Assembly (NCBI GenBank): GCA_963816925.1
Contig: CAWFMY010000005.1
Location: 62,001-126,000 of the forward strand
Source of the DNA: CAIWHR01 sp963816925
Lineage (GTDB): Bacteria > Pseudomonadota > Gammaproteobacteria > Burkholderiales > Casimicrobiaceae
Reading direction: 5' to 3'
Length of the DNA: 64,000 nucleotides
Made by a program: the position numbers and the translations under genes. The notes below the pieces were generated by a model that did no database searches, was not told where the DNA came from, and was given only the letters and a program-made list of their open reading frames with translations. Below, one piece after another: positions 28,247 through 37,706 of the stretch (position 1 is its first letter; every line of letters begins with the position of its first letter).

Positions 28247-28695
28247 CCCGGCCGCTGCACGACCAGCGGCTCGAGCGCCGCGCGAATGGCCGGCGGCACC
28301 GGCACCGGACGCGCGGTCACGCGGTCCACCCAGACGTGGACGAAATAGCCGGTGGCCGCGGGCTCGTCGTCGCCCTGCCGGAACAGCCCGATTTCGTAAC
28401 GGACCGACGAAGTTCCGATCTTCACCACGCGCAGTCCGGCGTCGACGGTGTCGGGGAACGACAGCGGCTTGCGGAACCGGCACATCGTCTCGGCGACGAG
28501 GCCGATCGCCGGACCGCCGGCAATGTCGAGGCCGCCGTCGACGATCAGGTGCTGGTTCACCGCGGTGTCGAAATACGAGTAGTAGGTCACGTTGTTGACG
28601 TGGCCGTAGTTGTCGTTGTCCATCCAGCGGGTCGGAATCGCGAGGAAGCGGCGATAGCCCGCGCGCAGGCCGGTCACGGATGCCGCGGTCTTCAT
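28243..28695 (-). CDS. 4-hydroxybenzoyl-CoA-thioesterase-like hotdog protein
   Basis: A 150-residue single hotdog domain. The diagnostic 'TRWMDNDNYGHVNNVTYYSYF' is the catalytic Asp region of the 4HBT/YbgC thioesterase family, followed by 'ETMCRFRKPLSFPD'. It probably hydrolyses an acyl-CoA; the chain is unknown. It lies between glcF and the acetyltransferase gene in the minus-strand run. Confidence 0.9.
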   Translation of the reverse strand: MKTAASVTGLRAGYRRFLAIPTRWMDNDNYGHVNNVTYYSYFDTAVNQHLIVDGGLDIAGGPAIGLVAETMCRFRKPLSFPDTVDAGLRVVKIGTSSVRYEIGLFRQGDDEPAATGYFVHVWVDRVTARPVPVPPAIRAALEPLVVQRPG

Positions 28696-28720
28696 CGGGT
28701 CCGGTGCATCGCGCCACCCA

Positions 28721-29968
28721 TCAAGCAGGCGATCGCGGTCCGCCGACCATCCGCGAATCGAGGAGTTCGATCCAGTGCCGCACCTTGACCGACGCGCCGT
28801 CGGCGAGATGCATCATGCAGCCGATGTTGGCCGACGCGATGACGTCGGGCTGCCCCGACTCGAGGGCCGCGAGCTTGTTGGCCTTGAGCTGATTCGAAAT
28901 CGCGGGCTGCAGGATCGAAAACGTGCCGGCGGAGCCGCAGCACAGGTGCCCGTCCGGCACCGGCGTGAGCTCGAGCCCGAGCGCATGCAGGATTTCCTCG
29001 ACGCGACCCTTCAATTTCATTCCGTGCTGCAGCGTGCACGGCGAATGAAACGCCACTTTGCGCGACCCGAGGTCCATGGCGACCTTCGGCGCGATCCGCG
29101 TCCATTCCGAAGCGACGACCTCGACCGTGTCGCGCGCGAGATCGGAGACCTTCTTCGCCTTCGCGGCGTAGGTGGCGTCGAGGCGAAGCAGGTGGCCGTA
29201 GTCCTTGACCATGACGCCGCAGCCGCTGGCGGTGACGACGATCGCTTCCGCGCCGCGGTCGACATGAGGCCACCACGCGTCGATGTTGCGCTTGACGATG
29301 TCGATCGCGCGCTCCTGCTCGTTCAGGTGATACGGCAGCGCGCCGCAGCAGCCGCCGCCCCCCACGCGGACGAGCGAGATGCCGATCCGGTCGAGCACGC
29401 GGGCCATGGCGGTGTCGATGATCGGCGCGAGCGAGCCTTGCACGCAGCCCGCAGGGACGATCATCCGGCGCGGATGTTTCGCCTCGGGCCAGCGGCCCGG
29501 CGCCAGGCGATCCGGAATGCCGGACCGGACGTCCTTCGGCAGCAGCGGCTTCAGCAGGCGACCCGCCATGAGCGCCGCGCCGAACAGCGGCCCGGACAGC
29601 AAACTTGTCATGATCGCGAGGCGGCCGGCGCGCGCGCGCGCCGATCTTCCCACCTGCTTGTCGACGACGTGGCGCCCGATGTCGAGCAACCGGCCATATT
29701 TGACGCCCGACGGACAGGTCGTCTCGCACGAGCGGCACGTGAGGCAGCGATCGAGGTGCAGCTGCGTTTTCTCGGTCGCCTTGCCGCCCTCGAGCACTTC
29801 CTTGATGAGGTAGATGCGCCCGCGCGGACCATCGAGCTCGTCGCCCAGCAGCTGATAGGTCGGACAGGTCGCCAGGCAAAAGCCGCAATGGACGCAGCTG
29901 CGCAGGATTTCGTCGGCTTCGCGGCCGTCCGGCGTCTCCTTGATGAAATCGGCGAGCGAGGTCTGCAC
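28721..29968 (-). CDS. glcF: Glycolate oxidase iron-sulfur subunit
   Basis: A 415-residue protein with two [4Fe-4S] ferredoxin motifs ('CVHCGFCLATCP' near residue 25 and 'CLTCRSCETTCP' near 75). Two CCG domains follow ('GGGGCCGALPYH', 'HLCCGSAGTF'). This is GlcF architecture. It passes electrons from the FAD subunits GlcD/GlcE to the quinone pool at the membrane. It starts just after glcE (6 bases between stop and ATG). Confidence 0.95.
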   Translation of the reverse strand: MQTSLADFIKETPDGREADEILRSCVHCGFCLATCPTYQLLGDELDGPRGRIYLIKEVLEGGKATEKTQLHLDRCLTCRSCETTCPSGVKYGRLLDIGRHVVDKQVGRSARARAGRLAIMTSLLSGPLFGAALMAGRLLKPLLPKDVRSGIPDRLAPGRWPEAKHPRRMIVPAGCVQGSLAPIIDTAMARVLDRIGISLVRVGGGGCCGALPYHLNEQERAIDIVKRNIDAWWPHVDRGAEAIVVTASGCGVMVKDYGHLLRLDATYAAKAKKVSDLARDTVEVVASEWTRIAPKVAMDLGSRKVAFHSPCTLQHGMKLKGRVEEILHALGLELTPVPDGHLCCGSAGTFSILQPAISNQLKANKLAALESGQPDVIASANIGCMMHLADGASVKVRHWIELLDSRMVGGPRSPA

Positions 29969-29974
29969 GGGGAG

Positions 29975-31063
29975 TCAGAAATCCGGATACATGCGGCCCG
30001 GGTTCAGCACGCCGGCGGGATCGAACGCGGCTTTGAGGCGCCGATGCAGCGCACCGAGCGCGTCGCCCAGCGGTTGGAACACGCCTGGTCCCTTGTCGGC
30101 GGCGCGATAGAGCGTCGCGTGGCCACCGTGCTCGCGCGCCCATTCGCGGACGCGCGCGACGTTCGTGCGCTCGGTCGCGTGCAGCCAGCGCAACGCGCCG
30201 CCCCACTCGATCAGTTGTTCGCCATCGAGATCGGTGTACGGCGCGGTCGGCTTGACGGAAAGACGCCACAGCGCGGCGCCGGGCGCGGCGGCGGCAAGGA
30301 AGAACGGCTGCGTCTGTTCCTTGACGCTGCGCCAGAACGCGCCGCCGCGGTCGTTCCCCGGAAGCGCCATGCCGCCGATCTTCGCCACGGCCGCCTCGAC
30401 GGCGGAAGCCGCGCCGGACAGCCGCACTGCGAGACGGCCCGCGTGGTATGCCGTGGCCGTCACCGGCAACGGCTTGCCGCCCCACTCGTTCGTCAAACGG
30501 ATGGCCTCGTCCGCGGAACACTGGAACACGCGCGTCGTCTCCGCCTTCGGCATCGGCATGCAGCGCAGCGAAACCTCGGTGATGACGCCCAGCGTGCCGA
30601 GCGCGCCCGTCATCAGGCGCGCGACGTCGAAGCCGGCGACATTCTTCATCACCCGCCCGCCGAACCGCAGATCGTCGCCCTTGCCGTCAACGATGCGCAC
30701 GCCGAGGACGAGGTCGCGCACGGCCCCTGCGTACGGACGCCGCGGTCCCGAGAGCCCGGACGCGACGAAGCCGCCGATCGTCGCCTCCTCGCCGAAACGC
30801 GGCGGCTCGCACGCGAGCATCTGGCCTTCGGCGCGCATCGTCCGCTCGACATGCGCGAGCCGTGTCCCCGCGCGCACCGTGATGACGAGTTCGGTCGGGT
30901 CGTAATCGACGATGCCTTCGCATGGCGTCGTGTCGAGCACTTCGCCGGCGAGCACCTGGCCGTAGAAATCCTTGGTGCCGCCGCCGCGGATGCGCAACGG
31001 CGAACGCGCGGCGACCGCCGCGCGGATCCGCGCCTGGAAACTTGCGACGACCGCTTCCATCAT
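29975..31063 (-). CDS. glcE: Glycolate oxidase FAD-binding subunit
   Basis: A 362-residue FAD-linked oxidase subunit shorter than GlcD. The FAD-binding region has 'PLRIRGGGTKDFYG', 'EPPRFGEEATIGGFVASGLS' and 'KNVAGFDVARLMTGALGTLG'. The C-terminal 'LNPGRMYPDF' is typical of GlcE. Its ATG overlaps the stop of the glutathione transferase gene (ATGA), and glcF follows. Confidence 0.93.
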   Translation of the reverse strand: MMEAVVASFQARIRAAVAARSPLRIRGGGTKDFYGQVLAGEVLDTTPCEGIVDYDPTELVITVRAGTRLAHVERTMRAEGQMLACEPPRFGEEATIGGFVASGLSGPRRPYAGAVRDLVLGVRIVDGKGDDLRFGGRVMKNVAGFDVARLMTGALGTLGVITEVSLRCMPMPKAETTRVFQCSADEAIRLTNEWGGKPLPVTATAYHAGRLAVRLSGAASAVEAAVAKIGGMALPGNDRGGAFWRSVKEQTQPFFLAAAAPGAALWRLSVKPTAPYTDLDGEQLIEWGGALRWLHATERTNVARVREWAREHGGHATLYRAADKGPGVFQPLGDALGALHRRLKAAFDPAGVLNPGRMYPDF

Positions 31064-31746
31064 GGGCGCGCGGCGGCCCCGGCCGCGATCTTGTCGCGGT
31101 AGATCACGCGCGGCTCATCGGCCTCGATAACCGCGGTTTCCGCGCGCGCCGCCGCTTCCCATTCGCGCAGGAACGGATGCGCGGCCAGCGCCTCGAGATA
31201 GGCCCCCGCCGTGCCGTCGAGCGCAACGCCATAGGTGCGGAAGCGGAATGCGACCGGCGCGTAGAACACGTCGGCAAGCGAGAAGGCGCCCATCAGGTAC
31301 GGCCCGTCCTTGCCGAAGCGCTGCCGCGCCCCGGTCCAGATCTCGGCGACGCGCGCGATGTCGGTCGCGAGGCCCGGCGACCACGGCCGCACGTCGACGC
31401 GCTCCCTGATGCACATCGTCATGTCGTTGCGCAGGTGGGAAAAGCCCGAGTGCATCTCGCATGCGATCGAGCGCGCATGCGCGCGCGCAACCGCGTCGGC
31501 GGGCCACATGCCGGCGTGCCGTTCGGCGAGGTATTCGGCGATGGCCAGCGAATCCCAGACCACGACGTCACCGTCGTGCAGCGCCGGCACGCGCGCCGTC
31601 GGCGAGAACTTCCGCCACTCGTGGTTGTGGACGCCCGACAGCTGAACGATCACTTCTTGAAACGGGGCGCCGGAAAGCTTTGCGGCGAGCCAGCCGCGCA
31701 GCGACCAGGTCGAATAGTTCTTGTTGCCGAGATAGAGCGTGTACAT
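31060..31746 (-). CDS. Glutathione S-transferase family protein
   Basis: A 228-residue GST. The thioredoxin-fold N-terminus is 'MYTLYLGNKNYSTWSLRGWL' with 'RVPALHDGDVVVWDSLAIAEYL' contacting glutathione. An all-helical C-terminal domain follows. The ATG at 31746 is inside a longer open frame, but the fold begins here. It lies between the two FAD-oxidase genes and glcE, overlapping glcE by 4 bases, which is unusual for a glc operon. Confidence 0.93.
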   Translation of the reverse strand: MYTLYLGNKNYSTWSLRGWLAAKLSGAPFQEVIVQLSGVHNHEWRKFSPTARVPALHDGDVVVWDSLAIAEYLAERHAGMWPADAVARAHARSIACEMHSGFSHLRNDMTMCIRERVDVRPWSPGLATDIARVAEIWTGARQRFGKDGPYLMGAFSLADVFYAPVAFRFRTYGVALDGTAGAYLEALAAHPFLREWEAAARAETAVIEADEPRVIYRDKIAAGAAARP

Positions 31747-31754
31747 GCCGGCGA

Positions 31755-33170
31755 TCAATTCGGCACGGTCTTGCCGGGATTCATGATGCCGTGGGGGTCG
31801 AGCGCGCGCTTGATCGTGCGCATCAGGTCCACCGCCTCGCCGTGCTCGACGACGAGGGCGTGCAGCTTGTGCACGCCGATGCCGTGCTCGCCGGTGCACG
31901 TGCCGCCCATCGCAATGGCGCGCATCGACACGCGCTCCGTGAGCGCCTCGGCCTTGGCGCGCTGACCCGGGTCGCCCGGATCGAACAGCACGACGAGATG
32001 GAAATTGCCGTCGCCGACGTGGCCGACGATCGGCGCGACGAGGCCCGTGGCTTCGATGTCCGCCTTGGTTTCGAGAATGCAGTCGGCAAGGCGCGAGATC
32101 GGCACGCAGGCGTCGGTGGCGAATCCCTGCGTCCCCGGGACGAGGGCCATGGCCGCATAGTAAGCCGCGTGCCGCGCCTTCCACAGCCTGGAGCGCTCCT
32201 CGGGCTTCGTCGCCCACTCGAACGCGCTGCCGCCGTGCTCCTCGGCGATCGACTGCATCTGGCCCGCCTGCTCGGCCACGCCCGATTCGCTGCCGTGGAA
32301 CTCGAAAAAAAGCGTCGGCTTCTCGGCGAAACCCTCGAGCTTCGAGTACCTGATGCAGGCGCGCATCTGGACATCGTCGAGCAACTCGATCCGCGCGACG
32401 GGGATGCCGCATTGCATCGCCGTGATCACGGTGCGCGTCGCGCTCTCGAGATCGGGGAACTGGCACACCGCGGCCGCCATCGCCTCCGGGACGCCGTAGA
32501 GCCGCAGCTGGATTTCGGTGATGATGCCGAGCGTGCCCTCGGAGCCGACGAAGAGCCGCGTGAGGTCGTAGCCCGCGCTCGATTTCCGCGCGCGGCCGCC
32601 GGTGCGGATGATGCGCCCGTCGCTGGTGACAACCGTGAGCCCGAGCACGTTCTCGCGCATCGTGCCGTAGCGCACCGCATTGGTCCCGGACGCGCGCGTC
32701 GCGGCCATGCCGCCGATCGTCGCATTGGCGCCCGGGTCGATCGGAAAGAAGAGGCCCGTGCCCTTGAGCTCGGCATTCACCTGCTCGCGCGTCACGCCGG
32801 CCTGCACGCGGCAGTCGAGATCCTCCGCGTTGATCTCGAGCATGCGATCCATCTGCGACAGGTCGAGAGACACGCCGCCCGACAGCGCCGCGACGTGGCC
32901 TTCGAGCGACGTGCCGACGCCGAACGCGATCACGGGCACGCGCGCCGCGTAGCAAAGGCGGACGATCGACGCGACTTCCTCGTTCGTCTTCGGAAACACG
33001 ACGACATCGGGCAGCGCGGCATCCGCGAGCCCTTCGCCGTGGCTGTGCCCTTCGCGGATCGCAGCGGTCGTTACCGCGCGGTCGCCGTAGTCTGCCGCAA
33101 GCCGGGTGACAAGGTCCGCGACGTCGCGGGCGTCGGGTCGCGCGAGCCGGGCGTGGTCGAGTGGGGTCAT
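31755..33170 (-). CDS. FAD-linked oxidase, D-lactate dehydrogenase (cytochrome) type
   Basis: A 471-residue FAD_binding_4/FAD-oxidase_C protein. Key parts are 'VPVIAFGVGTSLEGHVAAL', 'GLFFPIDPGANATIGGMAAT', 'SSAGYDLTRLFVGSEGTLG', 'VGHVGDGNFHLVVLFDP' and 'TCTGEHGIGVHKLHAL', ending 'MNPGKTVPN'. This matches the D-2-hydroxyacid dehydrogenase (DLD) group rather than GlcD proper, which is the next gene upstream. It probably oxidises D-lactate or a similar 2-hydroxyacid and feeds the quinone pool. Its ATG lies 4-10 bases beyond the glcD stop. Confidence 0.9.
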   Translation of the reverse strand: MTPLDHARLARPDARDVADLVTRLAADYGDRAVTTAAIREGHSHGEGLADAALPDVVVFPKTNEEVASIVRLCYAARVPVIAFGVGTSLEGHVAALSGGVSLDLSQMDRMLEINAEDLDCRVQAGVTREQVNAELKGTGLFFPIDPGANATIGGMAATRASGTNAVRYGTMRENVLGLTVVTSDGRIIRTGGRARKSSAGYDLTRLFVGSEGTLGIITEIQLRLYGVPEAMAAAVCQFPDLESATRTVITAMQCGIPVARIELLDDVQMRACIRYSKLEGFAEKPTLFFEFHGSESGVAEQAGQMQSIAEEHGGSAFEWATKPEERSRLWKARHAAYYAAMALVPGTQGFATDACVPISRLADCILETKADIEATGLVAPIVGHVGDGNFHLVVLFDPGDPGQRAKAEALTERVSMRAIAMGGTCTGEHGIGVHKLHALVVEHGEAVDLMRTIKRALDPHGIMNPGKTVPN

Positions 33171-33177
33171 CGGGTCC

Positions 33178-34633
33178 TCAGAAGCGGGGAATGTCGGGAT
33201 GCGGCAGGTTGCCGTGATGAACGTGCACCTTGCCGAATTCGGCGCAGCGATGCAGCGTCGGCACTCCCTTGCCGGGATTGAGCAGCGCGTTCGGCATCGA
33301 AGGCCGCCTTGATCGCGAGAAACCGCTCGAGTTCGCCGGGACTGAACTGCACGCACATCTGCGGCAGCTTCTCGATGCCGACGCCGTGCTCGCCGGTGAT
33401 CGTGCCGCCCACTTCGATGCAGAGCTCGAGGATCGCGGCGCCGAAGGCCTCGGTGCGCTCCACTTCGCCTTCGGCGTTCGCGTCGTAGAGGATCAGCGGA
33501 TGCAGGTTGCCGTCGCCGGCGTGGAACACATTGGCGCAGCGCAGGTCGTATTCCTCCGACAGCGCCTCGATCCGCGCCAGCACCTGCGCGAGCGCCTTGC
33601 GCGGAATCGTGCCGTCCATGCAGTAGTAGTCGGGCGTGATCCGGCCGATCGCGGGAAACGCCGCCTTCCGTCCCGACCAGAAAAGCAGCCGCTGCGCCTC
33701 GTCCTTCGACACCCGGACCTCGGTGGCGCCTGCTTCGGAGAGCACGCGCCGGATCTCCGTCATCTCGGCGGCGACTTCCTCCGCCATGCCGTCGGATTCG
33801 ACCAGAAGCACGGCCTTGGCATCGAGGGGGTATTCTGCGTGGACGAATTCCTCGACGGCGCGCGTCGCCGCCTGGTCCATCAATTCGAGGCCCGCGGGCA
33901 CGATCCCCGCGGCGATGATGGCCGACACCGCCGCGCCCGCGCCGACGACGTCGTCGAATGCGGCGAGCGCCACCTGCGCCTGCTGCGGCTTGGGGCAGAG
34001 CTTGACCGTGATTTCGGTGATGACGGCCAGCAACCCTTCGGACCCGTTGATCAGCGCGAGGAGGTCGTAGCCCGGGCTGTCGAGCGCATCGTTGCCGAAT
34101 TCGACGACCTCGCCGGTGATGAGCACGGCGCGAACGCGACGCACGTTGTGCACGGTGAGGCCGTACTTGAGGCAGTGGACGCCGCCCGCGTTCTCGGCGA
34201 CGTTGCCGCCGATCGTGCAGGCGATCTGCGACGACGGATCGGGCGCGTAGAAGAGGCCGAAGGGCGCGGCGGCCTCCGAGATGGCGAGGTTGCGCACGCC
34301 CGGCTGAACGACGGCGGTGCGGGCCAGCGGATCGATCGCGACAATGCGCGTGAATTTCGCGAGCGACAGCACGACGCCGTTCTTGTCCGGCATTGCGCCG
34401 CCGGACAGGCTGGTGCCTGCGCCGCGGGCGACGACCGGGACGCGGGATTCGTGGCACTGCTTCAGGACCGCGACCACTTGCGACTCGTTATCGGGGATCG
34501 CCACGGCCGCAGGGAGCGCGCGATACAGCGTCAGCGCGTCGCATTCGTACGGCCGCGTGTCCTCGGGCGACGTCAACAGCGCCGACGGCGGCAGGAGGGC
34601 CGCGAGTTGCGCTTGCACATTGCTGTCGAGCAT
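33178..34633 (-). CDS. glcD: Glycolate oxidase subunit GlcD, frameshifted near 33290
   Basis: The FAD-linked large subunit, with 'VPVVARGAGTSLSGGAMPD', 'DPSSQIACTIGGNVAENAGG', 'PGYDLLALINGSEGLLAVIT', 'NVFHAGDGNLHPLILYD' and 'TITGEHGVGIEKL'. After 'AIKAAFDAE' the expected ending 'LLNPGKGVPTLHRCAEFGK' and 'PHPDIPRF' appears one base out of frame. One extra base near 33290 explains it and gives 484 residues. It is first gene of the run glcD-dld-gst-glcE-glcF and oxidises glycolate to glyoxylate. The 210-base gap to dctP upstream must hold its promoter. Confidence 0.9.
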
Positions 34634-34750
34634 GGAAGCGGGCCTGTCGGGACCGATGGATCGGGCGGCGGCCCCCGCCTGGGGGTCTGTCCACGCCGAT
34701 TATTTCATAAAGCGGGCGCCCTTCGGGAACAAATACCCTCGACACGGCCG

Positions 34751-34767
34751 GAAGTGAACTGTACTTC
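34751..34767. promoter_or_regulatory. Inverted repeat between glcD and dctP, candidate operator
   Basis: GAAGT-N7-ACTTC at 34751-34767 lies in the divergent region between glcD (minus) and dctP (plus), about 80-95 bases before the dctP ATG. A possible -10 (TAGAAT, 34782-34787) follows on the plus strand without a convincing -35. The regulator is unknown. Support is symmetry and position only. Confidence 0.3.
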
Positions 34768-34846
34768 TGCCCGCCGCTTGCTAGAATCCGCGCGAACAGG
34801 CCATTCCGACAACCCATCCGTGCCCGCACTCCCGGAGGAAACCCCC

Positions 34847-35830
34847 ATGCGTTTGCCGCGCTTTGCCCTTCCCGTGGTCCTTGCGGCCGCGCTCGCGTGG
34901 ACGGCGGCGATGCCCGCCACGGCGCAGACGCTGCTCAAGATGAATATTTCGGTGGCGCAGAATTCCCACTACGGCGTCGCCGTCGACACGTTCGCGCGCG
35001 AGGTCGACAAGCGCACGGGCGGCCGCTACAAGGTGCAGAACTTCTACGCCGGCGCGCTGGGCGCTGAACGCGAATCGATCGAAGGCGTTCAGCTCGGCAC
35101 GCTCGACCTCACGCTGACGTCCACGGGCCCGATACCCAATTTCGTGCCGGAAGTCGCGATCCTCGACATTCCGTTCCTGTTCCGCGATTACGCCCAGGCG
35201 CGCGCGGTGCTCGATGGCCCGATCGGCCAGGAGATGCTGCAGAAATTCCCGCCCAAGGGAATGGTCGCGCTGGCGTGGGCCGAAAACGGCTTTCGCCACA
35301 TGACGAACAGCAAGCGTGCCGTCAACGTGCCGGACGACCTCAAGGGCCTCAAGATGCGGACGATGGAGAATCCGATCCACATCCAGGCGTACAAGCAGTT
35401 CGGCATCCTGCCGACGCCGATGGCGTTCACCGAGGTCTACACCGCGTTGCAGCAGGGCACGGTGGATGGCCAGGAGAACCCGCTGTCGGTGATCACGGCG
35501 GCCAAGCTCGATCAGGTGCAGAAGAACCTGACGCTCACCGGCCACGTCTATTCGCCGGCCCTCATCCTCATGAACAAGGCGCAATGGGACAAGCTGTCCG
35601 CGGCCGACAAGCAGGCCTTCCAGGAAGCCGCGAAGGAAGCGGTCAAGGCCAATCGCGCGCGCATCGACGAAGACGAGGCCAAGGCCGTCGCCGACCTGCG
35701 CGCCAAGGGCATGCTGATCGTCGAAAACGTCGACAAGGCAAAATTCCAGGCCGTGCTGACGCCCGTCTACGCGGATTTCGGCAAGCGCTTCGGCCAGGAC
35801 AATATCGACCGGATCAAGAATTACAAGTGA
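34847..35830 (+). CDS. dctP: TRAP transporter solute-binding protein, DctP family
   Basis: A 327-residue periplasmic binding protein starting 'MRLPRFALPVVLAAALAWTA' after GGAGGAA. The signal ends near 'PATAQT'. DctP hallmarks are 'GALGAERESIEGVQLGTLDL', 'IPFLFRDYAQARAVLDG', 'KGLKMRTMENPIHIQAYKQF' and 'GTVDGQENPLSVI'. It captures a C4-dicarboxylate or similar carboxylate. Its membrane partners dctQ and dctM lie downstream on the opposite strand and converge on it, with 9 bases between the stops. This is not the standard P-Q-M order. Confidence 0.92.
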   Translation: MRLPRFALPVVLAAALAWTAAMPATAQTLLKMNISVAQNSHYGVAVDTFAREVDKRTGGRYKVQNFYAGALGAERESIEGVQLGTLDLTLTSTGPIPNFVPEVAILDIPFLFRDYAQARAVLDGPIGQEMLQKFPPKGMVALAWAENGFRHMTNSKRAVNVPDDLKGLKMRTMENPIHIQAYKQFGILPTPMAFTEVYTALQQGTVDGQENPLSVITAAKLDQVQKNLTLTGHVYSPALILMNKAQWDKLSAADKQAFQEAAKEAVKANRARIDEDEAKAVADLRAKGMLIVENVDKAKFQAVLTPVYADFGKRFGQDNIDRIKNYK

Positions 35831-35839
35831 CCGGCGAGA

Positions 35840-37122
35840 TCATTTGTAGCCGAAGACACCCGGCAGCAGGGTGCTGATCGCGGGACGAGCGAGAGCAGCG
35901 CGAGCACTGCAATCTGCGCCCACAGGAACGGCCACAATTCGCCCACCATCCGCGTCAGCGGCACGCGCGCGACGACCGAGGTCACGAACAGCAACCCGCC
36001 CACCGGCGGCGTGATCATCCCCATCGTCAGGTTCACGATCACGATAATGCCGAACTGCAGGTCGTTGATGCCGAGCGCATGCGCGATCGGCGCGAGGATC
36101 GGCACCAGCACCACCACCCCCGGCAGCGGCTCGATGAAGATGCCGAAGACGAGCAGCAGCACGTTGACGGCGAACAGGAACGCGAGCGGCGACAGGTTCG
36201 CCGCGACGATCATTTCGGTCAACTGCTGGGGAATGCGCGAAACGGTGAGCACCCACGCGAACGCCGCCGACATCGCGACGATGATCAGCACCGACGCGGT
36301 CATCAGCGCCGAGCGCGACAGGATCGACGGCAGCATCCGCCATTCGAGCGAGCGGTAGATCCAGCGTCCCGCCGCAAGCGCGTAGAACACCGCCACCACG
36401 CTTGCTTCGGTCGGCGTGAACGCGCCCGACGCGATCCCGCCCAGGATCAGCACCGGCAGCACGAGCGCGGGCAGCGCGCGCCAGGTGTTGCGCAGGTAGT
36501 CACGCAGCGCCAAACGCTCGTCCAGGCCACGGTAGTTGCGACGCGACGATATCACGTGGTTGATCATCGCCATCGCGATCGCGATCACGATGCCCGGCAC
36601 GACGCCCGCAATCATCAGGCCGACGAGATTGATGTCGGGGTACGCGAGCGCGTAGATGATCATCGTGATCGACGGCGGGATGATCGGCCCCAGGATCGAC
36701 ACCGCCGCCGTGAGCGCGGCCGCGTACTCGGGGAGGTAGCCATCCTTGCGCATCATCCGGATCATGATGGCGCCCGGTCCGGCCGCGTCCGCGAGCGCCG
36801 ACCCGCTGATCCCGGAGAAGAACGTGATCGTGAGGATGTTCGTGTGCCCGAGGCCGCCGCGGAAGCGCCCGACGAACTGCGAGGCGAAGCGCAGCAGCAC
36901 TTCCGACAGCGCGCCGCCGGTCATGAGCTCGGCGGTCAGGATGAAGAACGGCACCGCCATCAGCGCGAACACGTCGATGCCGCTGAAGAGATACTTGGGC
37001 AGCGCGATCGCCGGCAGGCCGCCCACCACGATTGCCGCGAGCGTCGCTCCGCCGAGCGCGAAGGCCACCGGCACGCCGACCGCCAGCAGGACGATGCAGC
37101 CGACGAACAGCGTCGCGATCAC
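35840..37122 (-). CDS. dctM: TRAP transporter large membrane subunit, DctM family, frameshifted near 35885
   Basis: About 427 residues and about twelve hydrophobic segments, with TRAP hallmarks 'FFSGISGSALADAAGPGAIM' and 'GPIIPPSITMIIYALAYPDI'. 'LTMGMITPPVGGLLFVTS' lies near the C-terminus. The natural end 'ISTLLPGVFGYK' appears in the neighbouring frame after 'LLSLVP', and its TGA is at 35840-35842. One base seems missing near 35885; this is the only apparent deletion among the shifts in this window. dctM overlaps dctQ by 4 bases. Confidence 0.9.
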
Positions 37123-37628
37123 AGCTTCACGGCGTCCGCGTCGAATTCAGGGTCGGACAGGAATCGCTTGTGCCGCACGTAGGGCGCCGCCATCAGCAGC
37201 AGGTGGACGATCATCAGCGCGAAGCCGACCGGCATCGCGAGGTACACCACGCCGATCGGGATTCCCAGCACCGGGGTCGTCTGGCCCCAGGTGAGCACGG
37301 CATATCGGACGCCGAGCCAGACCATCGCCGAGAAGAAGCCGAGCAACAGCACGAAGATCGCCGCGCGTATCGCCGGCGCGGCGCCGGGAAAACGTTCCTG
37401 CAGCGTGTCGATGCCGATGTGCGCGCCATAGCGCAAGACGATTCCGGCACCGAGGAACGTGAGCCAGATCATCAGGTAGCGCGAAACCTCCTCGACCCAC
37501 AGGATCGAATGATCGGTGAGGAAGCGCAGCGCCACATTGGCGAACACCATCAACGCCATGGACGCCAGGATCGCGATGACCACCCAGCGATTGAGTCGAA
37601 GGAGCGCCCGGTCGAGGGTCGTGATCAT
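37119..37628 (-). CDS. dctQ: TRAP transporter small membrane subunit, DctQ family
   Basis: A 169-residue protein with four hydrophobic segments. The DctQ signature 'VVIAILASMALMVFANVALR' precedes 'VEEVSRYLMIWLTFLGAGIV', and 'HIGIDTLQERFPGAAP' lies in the cytoplasmic loop. It forms the membrane complex with DctM, whose gene overlaps by 4 bases (ATGA). A TetR gene ends 79 bases upstream on the same strand. Confidence 0.92.
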   Translation of the reverse strand: MITTLDRALLRLNRWVVIAILASMALMVFANVALRFLTDHSILWVEEVSRYLMIWLTFLGAGIVLRYGAHIGIDTLQERFPGAAPAIRAAIFVLLLGFFSAMVWLGVRYAVLTWGQTTPVLGIPIGVVYLAMPVGFALMIVHLLLMAAPYVRHKRFLSDPEFDADAVKL

Positions 37629-37706
37629 TGAGGTGCGCCGCGGGATGGATCGGCGCGGGATTGTGGCACGGATCTCGGGATCCCGGCGGGTGGCCCCGGC
37701 GCGCCG

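Noticed and set aside
36079..37182. Plus-strand frame rich in Arg/His/Asp opposite dctM and dctQ
   Set aside because: Low-complexity shadow of hydrophobic membrane-protein codons read in reverse.
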